Below the pieces are notes generated by a model, which was given only the letters and a program-made list of their open reading frames with translations, searched no databases and was not told the DNA's origin. Shown piece after piece: positions 44,011 through 54,720 of a stretch of DNA of 64,000 nucleotides (its first letter is position 1; the number at the start of each line of letters is the position of its first letter). The stretch is from assembly GCA_009733575.1 (NCBI GenBank), contig ML769499.1, positions 124,001 to 188,000 on the forward strand, given 5' to 3'. The position numbers and the translations under genes were made by a program. This DNA comes from Gymnopus androsaceus JB14 (Eukaryota > Basidiomycota > Agaricomycetes > Agaricales > Omphalotaceae).

Positions 44011-44991
44011 ATGGGGCACTTAGACGTTAAAGGCCTCTCGCGAGCTACTACAGGCCTACCCATAGACACGGTCGAGGTCAAGAACTGCCGTATCTGTGCG
44101 CTCGCAAACATTAAACGCCTCCCCTTTCCCAAACGGTCCAATACACGCGCTGACCGCCCTCTCTTTCGCATACACTCTGACATCTGTGGCCGTCTACCAC
44201 TCGGCTATGGAAACTTTCGATACTTCATCATCTTTATAGATGATTATTCCCGCTACATCTGGATCTTCTTCTTGAAGACCAGAGATGAAGCAATTTCTTG
44301 CTTTGACGAGTTCCGCCTGGCAGCGGAACGTTACCTTGGATACCCCGTCGTTTTCCTTCGTGTCGACAACGCGCCTGAACTGGTGTCTGGTGCTTTCGAA
44401 ACCTACTGCAAGAAAGTTGGTATTTCCTACGAGAGACCTGTGCCTGGCGCACACGAACAGAATGGCGTCGCAGAGCGGACAATCCAAACCATCGAGCACA
44501 TGATTCGTGCTATGTTAGTCGATGGTAATCTCTCATACTGGTTTTGGCCATTTGCAGCCCTTTCTGGAGTCCACATAAAGAATCGTGTCCCTCACTCAGC
44601 CATTTCCGACAAGTCCAAAACCCCTTTCGAATGCATCACTCAACGTCGCGCAGACCTCTCTCACTTACGTCCATTCGGTGCACTTGTCACTGCGAGGAAG
44701 CCAAACGCGGAGAGACAACCAAAGATTCACGAGCGTGGAGAAGAGGGTCGATTTCTTGGATACGCTAAAGACTCCAAGGGGTACCTCATCTATCTTCCAA
44801 AGTCTCGCTCTGTCCTCACCCGCCGCGACGTTGTGTTCCATGGCTTCCCCGTCTCACTCCCCTCATTACCGCCTTCCGAACTACTGTGGGATGACCTCCC
44901 AGTAGACGTTGACCACCGTTCAGACAACGCTGAACGAGGTGGCGAGCGTTTTACATGCCCTGACCCGTCTGAAATAGACGATGAAACGTGA
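44011..44991 (+). CDS. Copia integrase, 326-residue frame
   Basis: It opens with part of the HHCC zinc-binding region (GHLDVK ... NCRICALA). The catalytic core has the DDE triad: Asp in RIHSDICG, Asp in LRVDNAPE and Glu in HEQNGVAERTI. Further on is the Copia-type DSKGYLIYLPKSRSVL block. The start at 44011 is artificial: the frame really continues from the protease but is shifted near 43995. It ends at a TGA that overlaps a GTGAGT splice-donor-like sequence (44988). Integrase inserts the cDNA into the genome. Confidence 0.9.
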   Translation: MGHLDVKGLSRATTGLPIDTVEVKNCRICALANIKRLPFPKRSNTRADRPLFRIHSDICGRLPLGYGNFRYFIIFIDDYSRYIWIFFLKTRDEAISCFDEFRLAAERYLGYPVVFLRVDNAPELVSGAFETYCKKVGISYERPVPGAHEQNGVAERTIQTIEHMIRAMLVDGNLSYWFWPFAALSGVHIKNRVPHSAISDKSKTPFECITQRRADLSHLRPFGALVTARKPNAERQPKIHERGEEGRFLGYAKDSKGYLIYLPKSRSVLTRRDVVFHGFPVSLPSLPPSELLWDDLPVDVDHRSDNAERGGERFTCPDPSEIDDET

Positions 44992-45043
44992 GTAATGACT
45001 CCGTTTTGAACAAACACATTTAACTGAAACTACATACCCGTAG
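44988..45043 (+). other. Intron-like 56-nt segment in Copia pol
   Basis: It starts GTGAGT, has a branch-like taactgaaac and ends acccgtag. Omitting it keeps the frame open from integrase into an acidic linker that ends with PPIPPRRGARTK before a TGA at 45174-45176. Introns in LTR-retrotransposon pol are rare; the segment could also be chance or a relic. Confidence 0.4.
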
Positions 45044-45286
45044 AAACCCGCTAACTGGCGATGAACAAAGCACATCGAACGCTCCACACGGTGGTGACAT
45101 GGATGTTGATATCGATAGCGAGGACGTGGACATGGCTCCTCCGATCCCTCCTCGACGTGGGGCTCGTACAAAGTGATTACCCGCACGTTACGTTGTAAAC
45201 TTCGCCGGTATGATGGACGAGGGGGGGAACAAAGAAGAAGACCACTAGTTAACGTCCTCACCACCGAACTCAGAACTCGAAATTGA

Positions 45287-46984
45287 ATGCGAGGAACAAG
45301 ACTTCCCTTCGATTGCCAAAGCTTCATACGAGCAGAGGTAGCCAATGCCGCTCTCACCCATCCCATCGACGATCCCGAAGCCAGAGATCCTTCCACCGTA
45401 CAAGAAGCACAGTCGTCGGTCTACTGGACATACTGGTTGGCTGCGATCTACGAGGAACTCGAATCGTTGAAGGAGAAGGGTGTTTATGAAGAAGTCGACG
45501 AGATACCCCAAGGGAGAAAAGCTGTTGGCTCGAAATGGGTCTTGCACATCAAACGCGACAAAGAAGGTCTCATCGCGCGTTTCAAAGCCAGACTCGTCGC
45601 AAAAGGATTCACACAAATTCCTGGGCAAGACTTCACATACACCTTTGCCCCCGTCGCTCGCTGGGAATCTATGCGCACAATCCTTGCCCTTGCCGCCGAA
45701 CACAACATGGAACTACGACAAATTGATATCAAAACGGCGTACCTAAACGGTCCCCTCGACGAAGAGATCTATATGAAGAAACCTCATATCGCCGGATCAG
45801 GATATTGGAGACTACGGAAAGGGCTTTACGGATTGAAGCAGTCGGGCAGACAATGGTATCGAGAACTTAACTCGAGACTTGAGTCAATCGGTTTCAAACG
45901 ACTCGAGTCGGACTGGAGTGTGTACATCCGAGAACTGGATGGAGAACGCACTTACATCACAACCAGCGTTGACGACATGCTTATTGCCTCCTCCTCCGTG
46001 AAAGAATCAGACTCAGTCATCGACCAACTCACCTCACTATTCGAGATAACGAATAACGGCGAACCAACTTTTCACCTTGGATGTGGCATATCGCGAGACC
46101 GATCCGCACGCTCTATCTCAATTGATCAATATCGATACACCCAGTCTATCCTCCGGGAATTCGGATACGAAAATTGCAACCCAGTTCACACACCGATGGA
46201 CCCAGGCAAACGTCTCACTCCACAAACAACACCGCTCTCGCCTGAAGAACAGAAATTGGTCGATAGTTTTCCGTATGGCGCAGTTGTTGGGAAATGCATG
46301 TACCTCTCCAACTGCTCCAGACCCGACATCAGCTACACCGTGCGGGAGCTAGCTGGGTACATGGTCAATTTTGGCCCATCACACATTGCCGCCGCAAAAC
46401 ATCTACTACGATACCTAAAAGGGACACCTCGCTACTCTCTCAAATTAGGTACAGCGAATTCTACCTACCCGACTATTCGAGCTCTATCCGATTCGGACTG
46501 GGGGATGGGCGATTCTCGAAAATCCATATCGGGATTCTTCATCATGATGGGTAACTCCCCTCTCTCGTGGAGTTCAAAGCAACAGGGCGTTGTAGCTTTG
46601 TCATCTTGTGAGGCAGAGTACCTCGCGTCAACTCACTGCGCTCGCGAAGTATTATGGTTCAGGAATCTATTTGCAGAATTAGGTTTTCCCCAACGTTCAC
46701 CCACTTCACTCTTTTGCGATAATCAAGGTGCAATTGCCTGCACACACGATCCACTTGCACACAGCAAGATGAAACATATCTCCATTCGCGAACACTTCAT
46801 TCGCGATTGCATTTCAAAACGCCAGCTCGACGTGATTTACGTTTCAAACAAAGATAATTTCGCAGATCTCCTCACTAAACCCCTTCACCGGATTCTACAC
46901 TCGCGATGGACTTCCATGATTCGACTGGACGCAGGACAAGGGGGGGTGTTAACGGATGGTGCCCAAGCGCCCATGCCGACGTAG
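45287..46984 (+). CDS. Copia reverse transcriptase-RNase H, 565-residue frame
   Basis: The RT (from about residue 60) has SKWVLHIKRDKEGLIARFKA, LVAKGFTQIPGQDFTYTFAP, QIDIKTAYLNGPLDEEIYM, GLYGLKQSGRQWY and the catalytic SVDDM (Asp pair at 45971-45976; Tyr is usual before Val). RNase H follows with SDSDWGMGDSRKSISG, VVALSSCEAEYLA and the Copia C-terminal block HIREHFIRD-like ISIREHFIRD. The first ~18 residues are out of frame (shift near 45340). The stop falls inside the 3' LTR, as is common. RT copies element RNA into DNA and RNase H removes the template. Confidence 0.92.
   Translation: MRGTRLPFDCQSFIRAEVANAALTHPIDDPEARDPSTVQEAQSSVYWTYWLAAIYEELESLKEKGVYEEVDEIPQGRKAVGSKWVLHIKRDKEGLIARFKARLVAKGFTQIPGQDFTYTFAPVARWESMRTILALAAEHNMELRQIDIKTAYLNGPLDEEIYMKKPHIAGSGYWRLRKGLYGLKQSGRQWYRELNSRLESIGFKRLESDWSVYIRELDGERTYITTSVDDMLIASSSVKESDSVIDQLTSLFEITNNGEPTFHLGCGISRDRSARSISIDQYRYTQSILREFGYENCNPVHTPMDPGKRLTPQTTPLSPEEQKLVDSFPYGAVVGKCMYLSNCSRPDISYTVRELAGYMVNFGPSHIAAAKHLLRYLKGTPRYSLKLGTANSTYPTIRALSDSDWGMGDSRKSISGFFIMMGNSPLSWSSKQQGVVALSSCEAEYLASTHCAREVLWFRNLFAELGFPQRSPTSLFCDNQGAIACTHDPLAHSKMKHISIREHFIRDCISKRQLDVIYVSNKDNFADLLTKPLHRILHSRWTSMIRLDAGQGGVLTDGAQAPMPT
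46938..46946 (+). other. Copia polypurine tract
   Basis: AAGGGGGGG immediately before the 3' LTR, the primer for plus-strand DNA synthesis. Confidence 0.8.
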
Positions 46985-47159
46985 TTCGATCGAGAATTTA
47001 CTTACTAACCTGGGTCGGAGCAACGACCCCTTTATCACTCATTGCTCCGAACCAGGTACGATACCCTTAGAACTTCCCTCCTTGTATAACTAATTTATCA
47101 CTCGTTGCTCCGAACCAGTTGACCCAAATAAACCTTGTTGAATAACACTACCGATAACA
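46947..47159 (+). repeat. 3' LTR of the Copia element
   Basis: It is 213 bp. Two differences from the 5' LTR (agcaacgac versus agcaatgac; actcattgc versus actcgttgc) are both transitions at CpG sites. Confidence 0.95.
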
Positions 47160-47325
47160 GCTGTGTAAGGAGTTCCTTGGTCAATATCATCCTGATAGTA
47201 CAATGGCCTCCATGGGCCAGCTTGCAGTAACCTACATCTCTTGGATGAAGTTTGATAAAGGGGAAATGCTAATGAAAGAGTTGGCTTTGCTGAAAGCTGC
47301 ATGGGCTGAGGGCCCTGAGGCATAA

Positions 47326-48678
47326 GTACTAAGTATGAAGAATGTTGTTATTCTTGGAAGCTTTAAGTTGAGTCTGCTGAGATCAGTCAATGTAACTAGT
47401 AAAGTGATGCCCATTGGTGTGGGGAATAAATAGTGGAGAGAAAGAAGTTTAAATTGAATTAGTTTTAGTACCTCTTAGTAGGAAGCATTGAATTAAATAA
47501 ACTTTTGATACTTACTTGATATATTTACTGAAAAAACAAAAAGAGCAAAAGGGTTAAATATGCTTAGGAAGTCGGGCTGGGCTTTGAATCCCAGGCTTCC
47601 AAAAATTGAGGCATCAAGGACGCTGATAGCTAATACTTATCTTCAACCAATGATGACAAGTCCATGAACAAAATAATCAAAAATAAATGAGCTAAATAAA
47701 TAAAAGCAAAACAAAAGCAAATGAGATAAAGAGTCTTAAGGACGAGTTCAGATTGTCCTAATTTGAACCAGAGTTATTTCTCGTGCAAGACGTTCAGGCT
47801 CCGGCAAGGCTCCGGAATGCTAGGTGACCATATAAATCCCTACGCCGACGGGGTCAATTCTGAAGAATACACTCAAGGAGAGACCCATCAACTAGACAAT
47901 CTGCATTCCCTGTCGCACCTCCATCAGACAATTGTTCCTCTCATTGGATAGAATGGTTCCAGCATCCGTATATATGTAGAAGGTGAGTCCTCCCTTTGCA
48001 CCTCATTTTTACAGTACCACTTGACTCCTCTTTTAGTACTACTCCCACTCTTCCTTCAGCACACACTCCCACCCGATTCCATATTTTGGCTTCCTGAAAG
48101 ACATGCACTGTTGCCAGACCGTTCCTACAGACAGTCCACAGAGGTGGCCAGAGTCCAATCCTGGATTCAGTCCTCAATTATCCTTTCTTGCTCTAAAGTA
48201 GTAAGTAGGTGAGGGAAGAGAAGTGGGAATAAACGGTTAAGTTATAATGTTTGGAAGAGGAGGTGGAGAAGGAATCGGAGCGTCAAGTGAAGTGGATGTG
48301 GATTGTTGGAGTAGTAGAGGTTACTGTATTGCTACTAATATAGTTCGTCAATTGTTGCTGTCAGGCTGAACAACGATACTTTCTGTGTTCATTACGAACT
48401 GTCCCCGATTTAACCAACACTCTCCACGATAGATATTGGTGGGGCCAGCGAACTGGAACCTTGATGTGTGATCCTGGCGGTTCCCGGTATCGCACCGCGA
48501 TGTATCTATCTTACAGTTCTTTCTTGATTTTCTAACTATTGACCATCGGAGGGACTTTGGATTGACGAAAAGATTTGGGCACATCGCTGATGCACCGTGT
48601 AAAAGGCTCGAGTACTATTTTTACATTAGGCTCCTGAATGGGCCAGGAAGACGATGCGTAAAGAACAGAAAAGATCCC
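47326..48678. other. Flank of TPR relic and 3' flank of the first P450 gene
   Basis: No gene was recognised; a 62-residue frame at 47763-47951 has no known motif. The segment 48370-48660 resembles 55200-55530 in direct orientation, the 3' flank of the second P450, so the tandem duplication included this flank. The part at about 48240-48355 is an inverted copy of about 54940-55050. Confidence 0.5.
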
Positions 48679-50795
48679 TCAAGAGGCCGTTGCAAGAATT
48701 AATGTCTTTGCATACGGAGTTCGAGGAGTGATGGAGCATTGAAATGGTTTGGGTTCGCTAGGAAGAAACTTACTGTTCGAAAAAATTGACAGATCGAGAG
48801 GGAGAAGTAACACACCGGGTGAAACTGCTAGTATATTCTTCAGGGATGTCAATGTCGTTCCCTTCCTTGTCTTTGGGCTTGCCCAAGTCAAGCGTGGCCA
48901 ACACAGAGGCAATGGTGAGCCAAACAGTGTTATCGGCCATATACTTCCCAACACAGACTCTGTAATTCAAGGAGATACATCAGTTTTCATATGAAGACAA
49001 GAATGATTGGAGAACCTTCGCCCAAATCCGTAAGCATTGATGCTGTTTAAACTAGTGAATGGCCCACTTGAATCATCAAGGAAACGCTCGGGGAGGAAAT
49101 CATCAGGCTGTGAATACACATCTGGATCTCGATTCATAGCCCTAGAATCAGTTCCTGAGGCATATAGACTAGTACTCAGAGTAGAATAAATGAACAAACC
49201 AAATATTGGGAATGACATTACATCCTTTTAAATCATAGTCGTAAGTTGGCACATAGAAGTATTGAGGGAAACAAAAACCTTTGGGAATATGATAACCAAG
49301 ATACATGTCATCTTCGGTTGAACTGTGTCCGATACCTAATGCTTTTTCCTCAGCATTGCGCAAGATTCATTAATTTTGCAATGCTTACCGAGAGGAAGAG
49401 GTGGATTCAATCGCAAAACTTCACGGTAAATTGCTTCAACATAGGGAAGAGACAAACGATCATCAAAGGTAGGTAGTCGATCCCTCCCGAGAACGCGATC
49501 AATCTCCTCCTGGCCTTTCATCTGGACATCAGGATGGAGGACCATGGCGAGGATAAAAGAGTCGATAGCAGACGCAGTCTAATATAGTCATAAAATCTGT
49601 TAGAAAGCTGGACAGGGAATGAATATTCAGAGTAAATACCGTATCCGCTGCAGCTGATAGACTAGTCGTGCCCATTGCCTTGATTGATGTAATTTCTGCC
49701 AAATTTCCTTCTGCCTTGGTTGCCAATTCGGCGATAAGCGAAGAACCTTTTCCTGTTTTCTGGACATATCGATAAGATGTGTAAGTACTAGGCAATAATG
49801 TTGGAAATACGATTTTACCAGATTAGTCTACTGCCATCTCAAATGGAACAGTATCAGACCACATCATGTCTCTTAAGCATTGTTCTGCAATTTTTTTGAA
49901 TCCACACCCCGGGAACCAACTTGGCATGAAGCGCAACCACGGGTATTGCTCAACTGTGGGGAATGCCCCGAGTAGGGCCTGTTTAAATGTTTGGTTGCTT
50001 TTTACCATTGTCTGAGCAATTGGATCATCAGGATCAACGTCGAGTCCATATAGTGTGGAGAATATTGTTCTCTGAGAGAGTCTAGAAAATGCAAGTTAGC
50101 AATGCTTGCTTGGGAGATACTGTAGTTCATGGTCGTACGCCAAGATATGTTGCATAAACTTGTCAGGCGTGGTGATTAATTGACGTAGTAATTCATGAAC
50201 CTTGGCATATTGGTCTGGATGGAAGCGATTTATTGTAGATTGCCGAAAATTCTGCTGAAAGAGTTTCCTGTTTTTGCGCCAATTATCGGAATATGGCTAC
50301 AATAATGTTTAAAAGATGTCCGAATCAACTTAAGATCGAGAGACATACCGCAAGCGCAAGGTTCAATTCTCCGCCACATCTAAAAGTGAGAGTCTCAACG
50401 CGCTTGGACAGTCTGCTCGCAAGATTTTCCCACTAACAGTCTGGCCATTGTATTCATGTTTCGGTCCGAGTAAATGCGCGCACGCTTTTCCAGCAGATCA
50501 ATGGCAACTCGAGAGTGATTGAGAATCAGAAGGTTCATGCCGGGAAGATAAACGAGGTCGCCTGGATTTGCATAAGCTCGAGAATAAGCCAATATTGGAA
50601 TTACTTACCATACTCGTTCCCCCAGTTGCGAAATTCAACCCAAGTGTCATACATAGGCATAGTTGCGCCCTTTGGCCCAGGCGGATAAGCCACTGTTGAA
50701 TGCTCTTCGCGACCTCTAAAGAAATAGATCAAAGCTAGCATGGTACTAGCTGCAAGCCCGGATGAAGCAAGGAGCGTAGAAGAGATTTGAGCCAT
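48679..50795 (-). CDS. Cytochrome P450 (copy 1), 12 exons, with premature stop and frameshift in exon 5
   Basis: Exons: 50795-50609, 50561-50438, 50379-50349, 50296-50139, 50081-49819, 49759-49640, 49578-49389, 49335-49279, 49224-49200 (25 nt), 49141-49016, 48959-48816, 48757-48679. They would encode about 500 residues: an N-terminal membrane anchor, hinge YPPGP (36-40), I-helix AAADTTAS, ExxR in YREVLRL, PERF in FLPERFLDD, and heme loop YGFGRRVCVG with the Cys ligand. It is a haem monooxygenase of the ER membrane; substrate unknown. Against copy 2, exon 5 has one extra base and a TAA (49823-49825) just before its donor; a GT 13 bases upstream could keep the frame. The TATA box of copy 2 is not conserved here. 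Possibly a pseudogene. Confidence 0.85.
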
Positions 50796-53639
50796 AGTGG
50801 GCGGTGTATATGTTTCCTCCAGAGGAGGTTGTCTTCACCTGCGGTTCATTTTAAATGTTCAGCCCCCGGACGATCGCCCGAATCAAACGGTGACTGTGAG
50901 AGAAAAAACCCGATACTGGGATTATGCTTGAAGTTCCATAAACACTATTGAGTGCAGTGATAGGGGTGCCAATTACGGGTGCCAAGCGGGCGCATTAGCA
51001 ATCTGTCTGTTGATTGGTTGGCCTGAGCCCATTGTATACTTGGAGTTCTGGCGGTGGGAGAGCTTTTGAATGAGTGAAGTAAGTCGAGTTGAATTTTTTG
51101 TCACATCTTGCTTCTAGTCTTCTAGCGATCAGTCTTGCCCAAGGGCGTTCGGCACTTGAATGGCAGACATCATGCACCTTACTAAAATAGGCAAGGGTGT
51201 CTGATCCGATAATGCGGGTCCGAAATATCCGAGAGAGCGCTTAGTCTATGTGCACTGTCGTAGAGTTTTTAGCGTAGTTCCGCACTTCAATAAAATGATA
51301 TTTTGACTTTTGACTGCTTTTGGCAGCCTCTGGTTGCACAAACGTCGACAACTTGCTCTCTGTAGCTGTTTCTTGACTGCTTACGGCGCTTATTTCTGGT
51401 CGCATGGTTTGACAGGTCACGTTGAGCGCATTCTGTCTGCCGTTCTGCTGCCGAATGCCCTTGGTCTTGCCAGTTCAATCTCCGGCGTTTCGGAACGTAG
51501 CGACTGCCATAAATTTTCCGTCAAGCATGCAGAATGGGTTTGCTGTCGGTGGAGATTTGAATCGTTAGCTTCAGAGTATGCACCAACGCTAGCTTTTCCG
51601 TGAAACTTTAATCAACCAAAAGTTCACCAAACCCTACCAAGTATTCTCTGCTCAAAGAATGTTCATTATCGTCCTAGGTCGGAATATACAGTAGCGTTTC
51701 GCGGTGCAAGATAAGCAGATGGACCGGCGTAGGCGCAGGGTAAAGTTAGGAGAGGTCCGATAAATAAGCAACGTCGAAAAGACTCACGTTGTCACGGAAG
51801 ACTACATAGAAAAACTCGGCAGAGTAGCGTACGCCGTATGTTCTGTAAGGAACAGCAACGTGAGACATTATTCTGTACTCAAGTGTATATAGTACAATCT
51901 ACAGTGTAAACCTACCGTATCATGGAATAGCATTGGTCCCAATCCATTCTCTGAGGTTCCTCCGTATCCCCGCACCCCACTCGACTGCGTGCTTCCTCCG
52001 TACCCACATTCCTAACTCCCGATTCCCAGTTTCACCCCATTCCTACAAAGCTTCAAGGAGGCTGACATCCGACGACTACTATCCAGATCTATCACGTTCA
52101 AGAGTTGGAGAGGAGGATACGAGCGGTAAGTTGACTTGAAGTGGTGAAGGGAGTCACGGTGAAGGAAGAAGAGGAGATGAAAGGGTAAAGTTGCGGTGTT
52201 GAAATCAGAAACCAAACCCGGATCATTGCACTTGGGAGCTTGTTGGAGGACAGTCTCAATCGTATTAAAGGTTAGTATAGAGTCGATGGCGGTATTGAGG
52301 TGCTAGCAGTAATAACAGTACTGTGGGCTCGGATACAAGTTCTCACCACTGGTATACCGCTTACTTTCTTTTCCTTCCCTTTCCCGCTTCTCGGTTGGCC
52401 CTGTTGCTCTGCAGACGCCGAGACTATGATGCTTTCACAGGTAGTCGAGTGTCCTTCAGATTCGGCTAGGAGTCCTCCGTTATTCTTCTGCAGCCAAAAC
52501 CTAGTCATGCTTGGAGTTCCGGCCGCGGGAGAAAATAAATCAGGTCGACTTACTTGGCTCATCCTGCACCTAACTTAACACTCAGTGACTTTCCACTGTC
52601 CGCTTCAACCGCCGGCGTTTTGGACACTTCACTGCACACACCAGCTACTATAAGATTTGAATCGTTAGCTTCAGAAGCACAGATAGGCGGTGTGCAGAAT
52701 TGTATATATTACGCACCAGGCTAGCTTTTCCAAATTCCGGCGCAAGATGATACAAAAGTATCCTAACACGGGTAGCATTAGTGCCGCATCAGGATAGCTC
52801 GCAAGAGTCGAAGATATTTTTTCAAGGCATATCATATTTCCAGGTCTTCTCTCCGATCTAATCGTCTTGCAAATTGCAAGGCATGTGAAGGTACATCGGA
52901 AGGTGTTTGAGAGAATAGCAGAGTGTTAGTGTCCGGCATAGAAAACATAACTTCAATTGTCGTTCGACATGTTTCCGGGATCCTTCTTCTGCCTTGGTAG
53001 AGGATATTGATTAAGCAGCAGATTCCTAGATATATAGAACAAGATGAAGGATTTAGACTTGGAATACAAGGTTGTCGTAGTTCGATACAAAGAGCGGCCG
53101 TAACGGTATACCAAGCCATTCGGACACGTGAATTCTTGACCGCCATCTTTGAACATCATGATTACGCCACAGCGACGGCTCCCAAAACAGCTCTGAACGC
53201 GGAATTTTGGTCCTGTAAATGAGACGAGTTTGACTGGTCATTTTTGGATAACTTGACGTAGTTCGTAAACTACTACAATCCTTTTTCTTATCTCGCTGAC
53301 TTTTTTTGTAGATTGGGGATTTTGGTTCAGTTTCTACTCTACTCTTCAGTCGTGAGTTCGATTCTCTTTTACATTATTGCGGCTACATAGCATGAAATAT
53401 ACTTTCTTGCTCGTTCAAATATCCGCTTATCGTTGTAGGAATTGACCTTGCACCAGTGCTATTCTATTATTATTATCGGGGTTCGAGGATTACAGACCAC
53501 AACCCCTACTCGACCAATAGTCGTACTCAACCGAACCAACGCTATCTCACCAGCAGATGGCAAACGCAATAGTAGCGCGTTCATTCGCCATTCGGTCATA
53601 TCTACAGGAAGCTGAGTGAGAGACCAAGCGCAGAATGAG
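50796..53639. other. Intergenic region between P450 copies 1 and 2, first part
   Basis: No clear gene is visible. Two segments resemble each other: 51480-51600 and 52615-52740 share ccggcgttt, gatttgaatcgttagcttcag and gctagcttttcc. Part of 51130-51370 also weakly resembles 17690-17900 (atggcagacat ... aataggcaag). These look like dispersed repeats or duplicated flanks. Confidence 0.4.
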
Positions 53640-54720
53640 GAGATGATGACAAAATGTGGCAGCAGTTGGCAAGTTCTTTCCTTGAAACATCCAAGGATGA
53701 CTAGTCACCAACTCGTCGTCTTGCGTAGAATCGACAGCGACTCCAGTTGTGCTGAATATCCGCTGTTACCTCTCCACCGACTCCTCGACTTCTCAAACTC
53801 AACTGTTCTGACTTGCGCTCTACGCTGTCTAGATCCGACTGATGCAGCAACCTCAACCTGAAGGACTTCCGACTCCCTATTCAGCATCCTTCCCTTCCTC
53901 GCCCTCGATAATCGATTCTCCTCCGCACCGCCTCCTCCAGCCCATGATGCGTCTACTGAACAGTGTACTCACCAAGAGTCTTGTAGACCGTAGGATGATA
54001 GATTTTATTATGGGTTCTTTTATCGCATCGCGGAGGCAAGTCCATTGAGCTGTGTTGTTTAAGAGATGTCGCCTTCTTTGGATTCAGCATGCTCCCTCTA
54101 ACAGAATATCGCTGTTGCCGCTGTCGTGGTGGTGGTGGTAGCGACCTATGGACCAGGCATCCCGATTGGCTACAGGCTCTCACAAGCTCATATCCTTGCT
54201 CAATCTCCCGTACTGGATTCAGCTTCATTGAAACTCATTGCCGTCTCCGTGTTCACCTAACTTTTCGATTTGTACGGTCGATTGGCATGGAGCAGCTCAA
54301 CAGACGTCCGAACGCCATGGACGTTTCCTCTATCGGATTACTCCTGCGCCATACCCTAAAATTCAAACTTCGCTTCCTCGACCCAGTTCTCACCAGATCC
54401 GGGAGGAAATGCGGAGTTGGAATGGGAGATACAGCTCATCTCCTGGCCTAACGTGAAGTTATCGTTCCATTTCCGCTAGAATCCATCTCATTAATTGCTA
54501 GCTGCTTCCTCCCTCCTCCTATCGGTTCGTCTCCCAGACGCGAAGTCATCCAACACCTCAGATATATACATACCTCTGCCTTGTCGACTAATAGTTTTGA
54601 CTCTCAGAAGATTATCTCCTCTTTCTTGCCTAAAATCATACCAAACTGCCCAGCTCTCGAGACTCTGCAACTATACCCGGCACAGTTAGGTTTAACACAT
54701 CTTTACGCATGACAACCTCT
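53640..54720 (+). pseudogene. Possible F-box/leucine-rich-type gene relic
   Basis: Disjointed plus-strand segments (for example FLPKIIPNCPALETLQL near 54630-54690, and a Leu/Ser-rich stretch around 53830-53900) resemble the leucine-rich part of basidiomycete F-box proteins, which recruit targets for ubiquitination. Many stops interrupt the reading. Recognition is weak and no F-box itself was seen. Confidence 0.25.

Larger units (their letters stand above)
41816..47159 (+). mobile_element. Full-length Ty1/Copia LTR retrotransposon (5344 bp)
   Basis: Two 213-bp LTRs (TGTTAACGG...CCGATAACA) differ at two positions and are flanked by a 5-bp duplication gctgt (41811-41815, 47160-47164). Order inside: primer-binding site, gag-protease, integrase, reverse transcriptase and RNase H, polypurine tract. 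Integrase before reverse transcriptase defines Copia. Frameshifts near 43735, 43995 and 45340, and stops near 45175 and 45236, break the polyprotein. The element is CpG-rich and GC-richer than its surroundings, consistent with a recent insertion. Confidence 0.95.
41500..47325 (+). pseudogene. TPR-repeat gene relic split by a MITE and a Copia element
   Basis: Three plus-strand pieces read as tetratricopeptide repeats of the kinesin-light-chain type: FGDYHSEILAVMDNLAATY (41548-41607), AAEELEEEILLL (41779-41815) and FLGQYHPDSTMASMGQLAVT with GEMLMKELALLKAAW (47165-47325, stop at 47323). Removing the MITE with one TA and the Copia with one GCTGT leaves an uninterrupted frame across both joins. 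Such TPR arrays often end basidiomycete NB-ARC/STAND proteins, where they act in protein recognition. No nucleotide-binding domain is in view, and upstream stops show that the gene was already decayed or is partial. Confidence 0.7.

Noticed and set aside
44988..45286. Recoding (programmed frameshift or readthrough) as the cause of the Copia pol breaks
   Set aside because: Several separate lesions with no slippery sequence or knot visible; decay or sequencing error is simpler.
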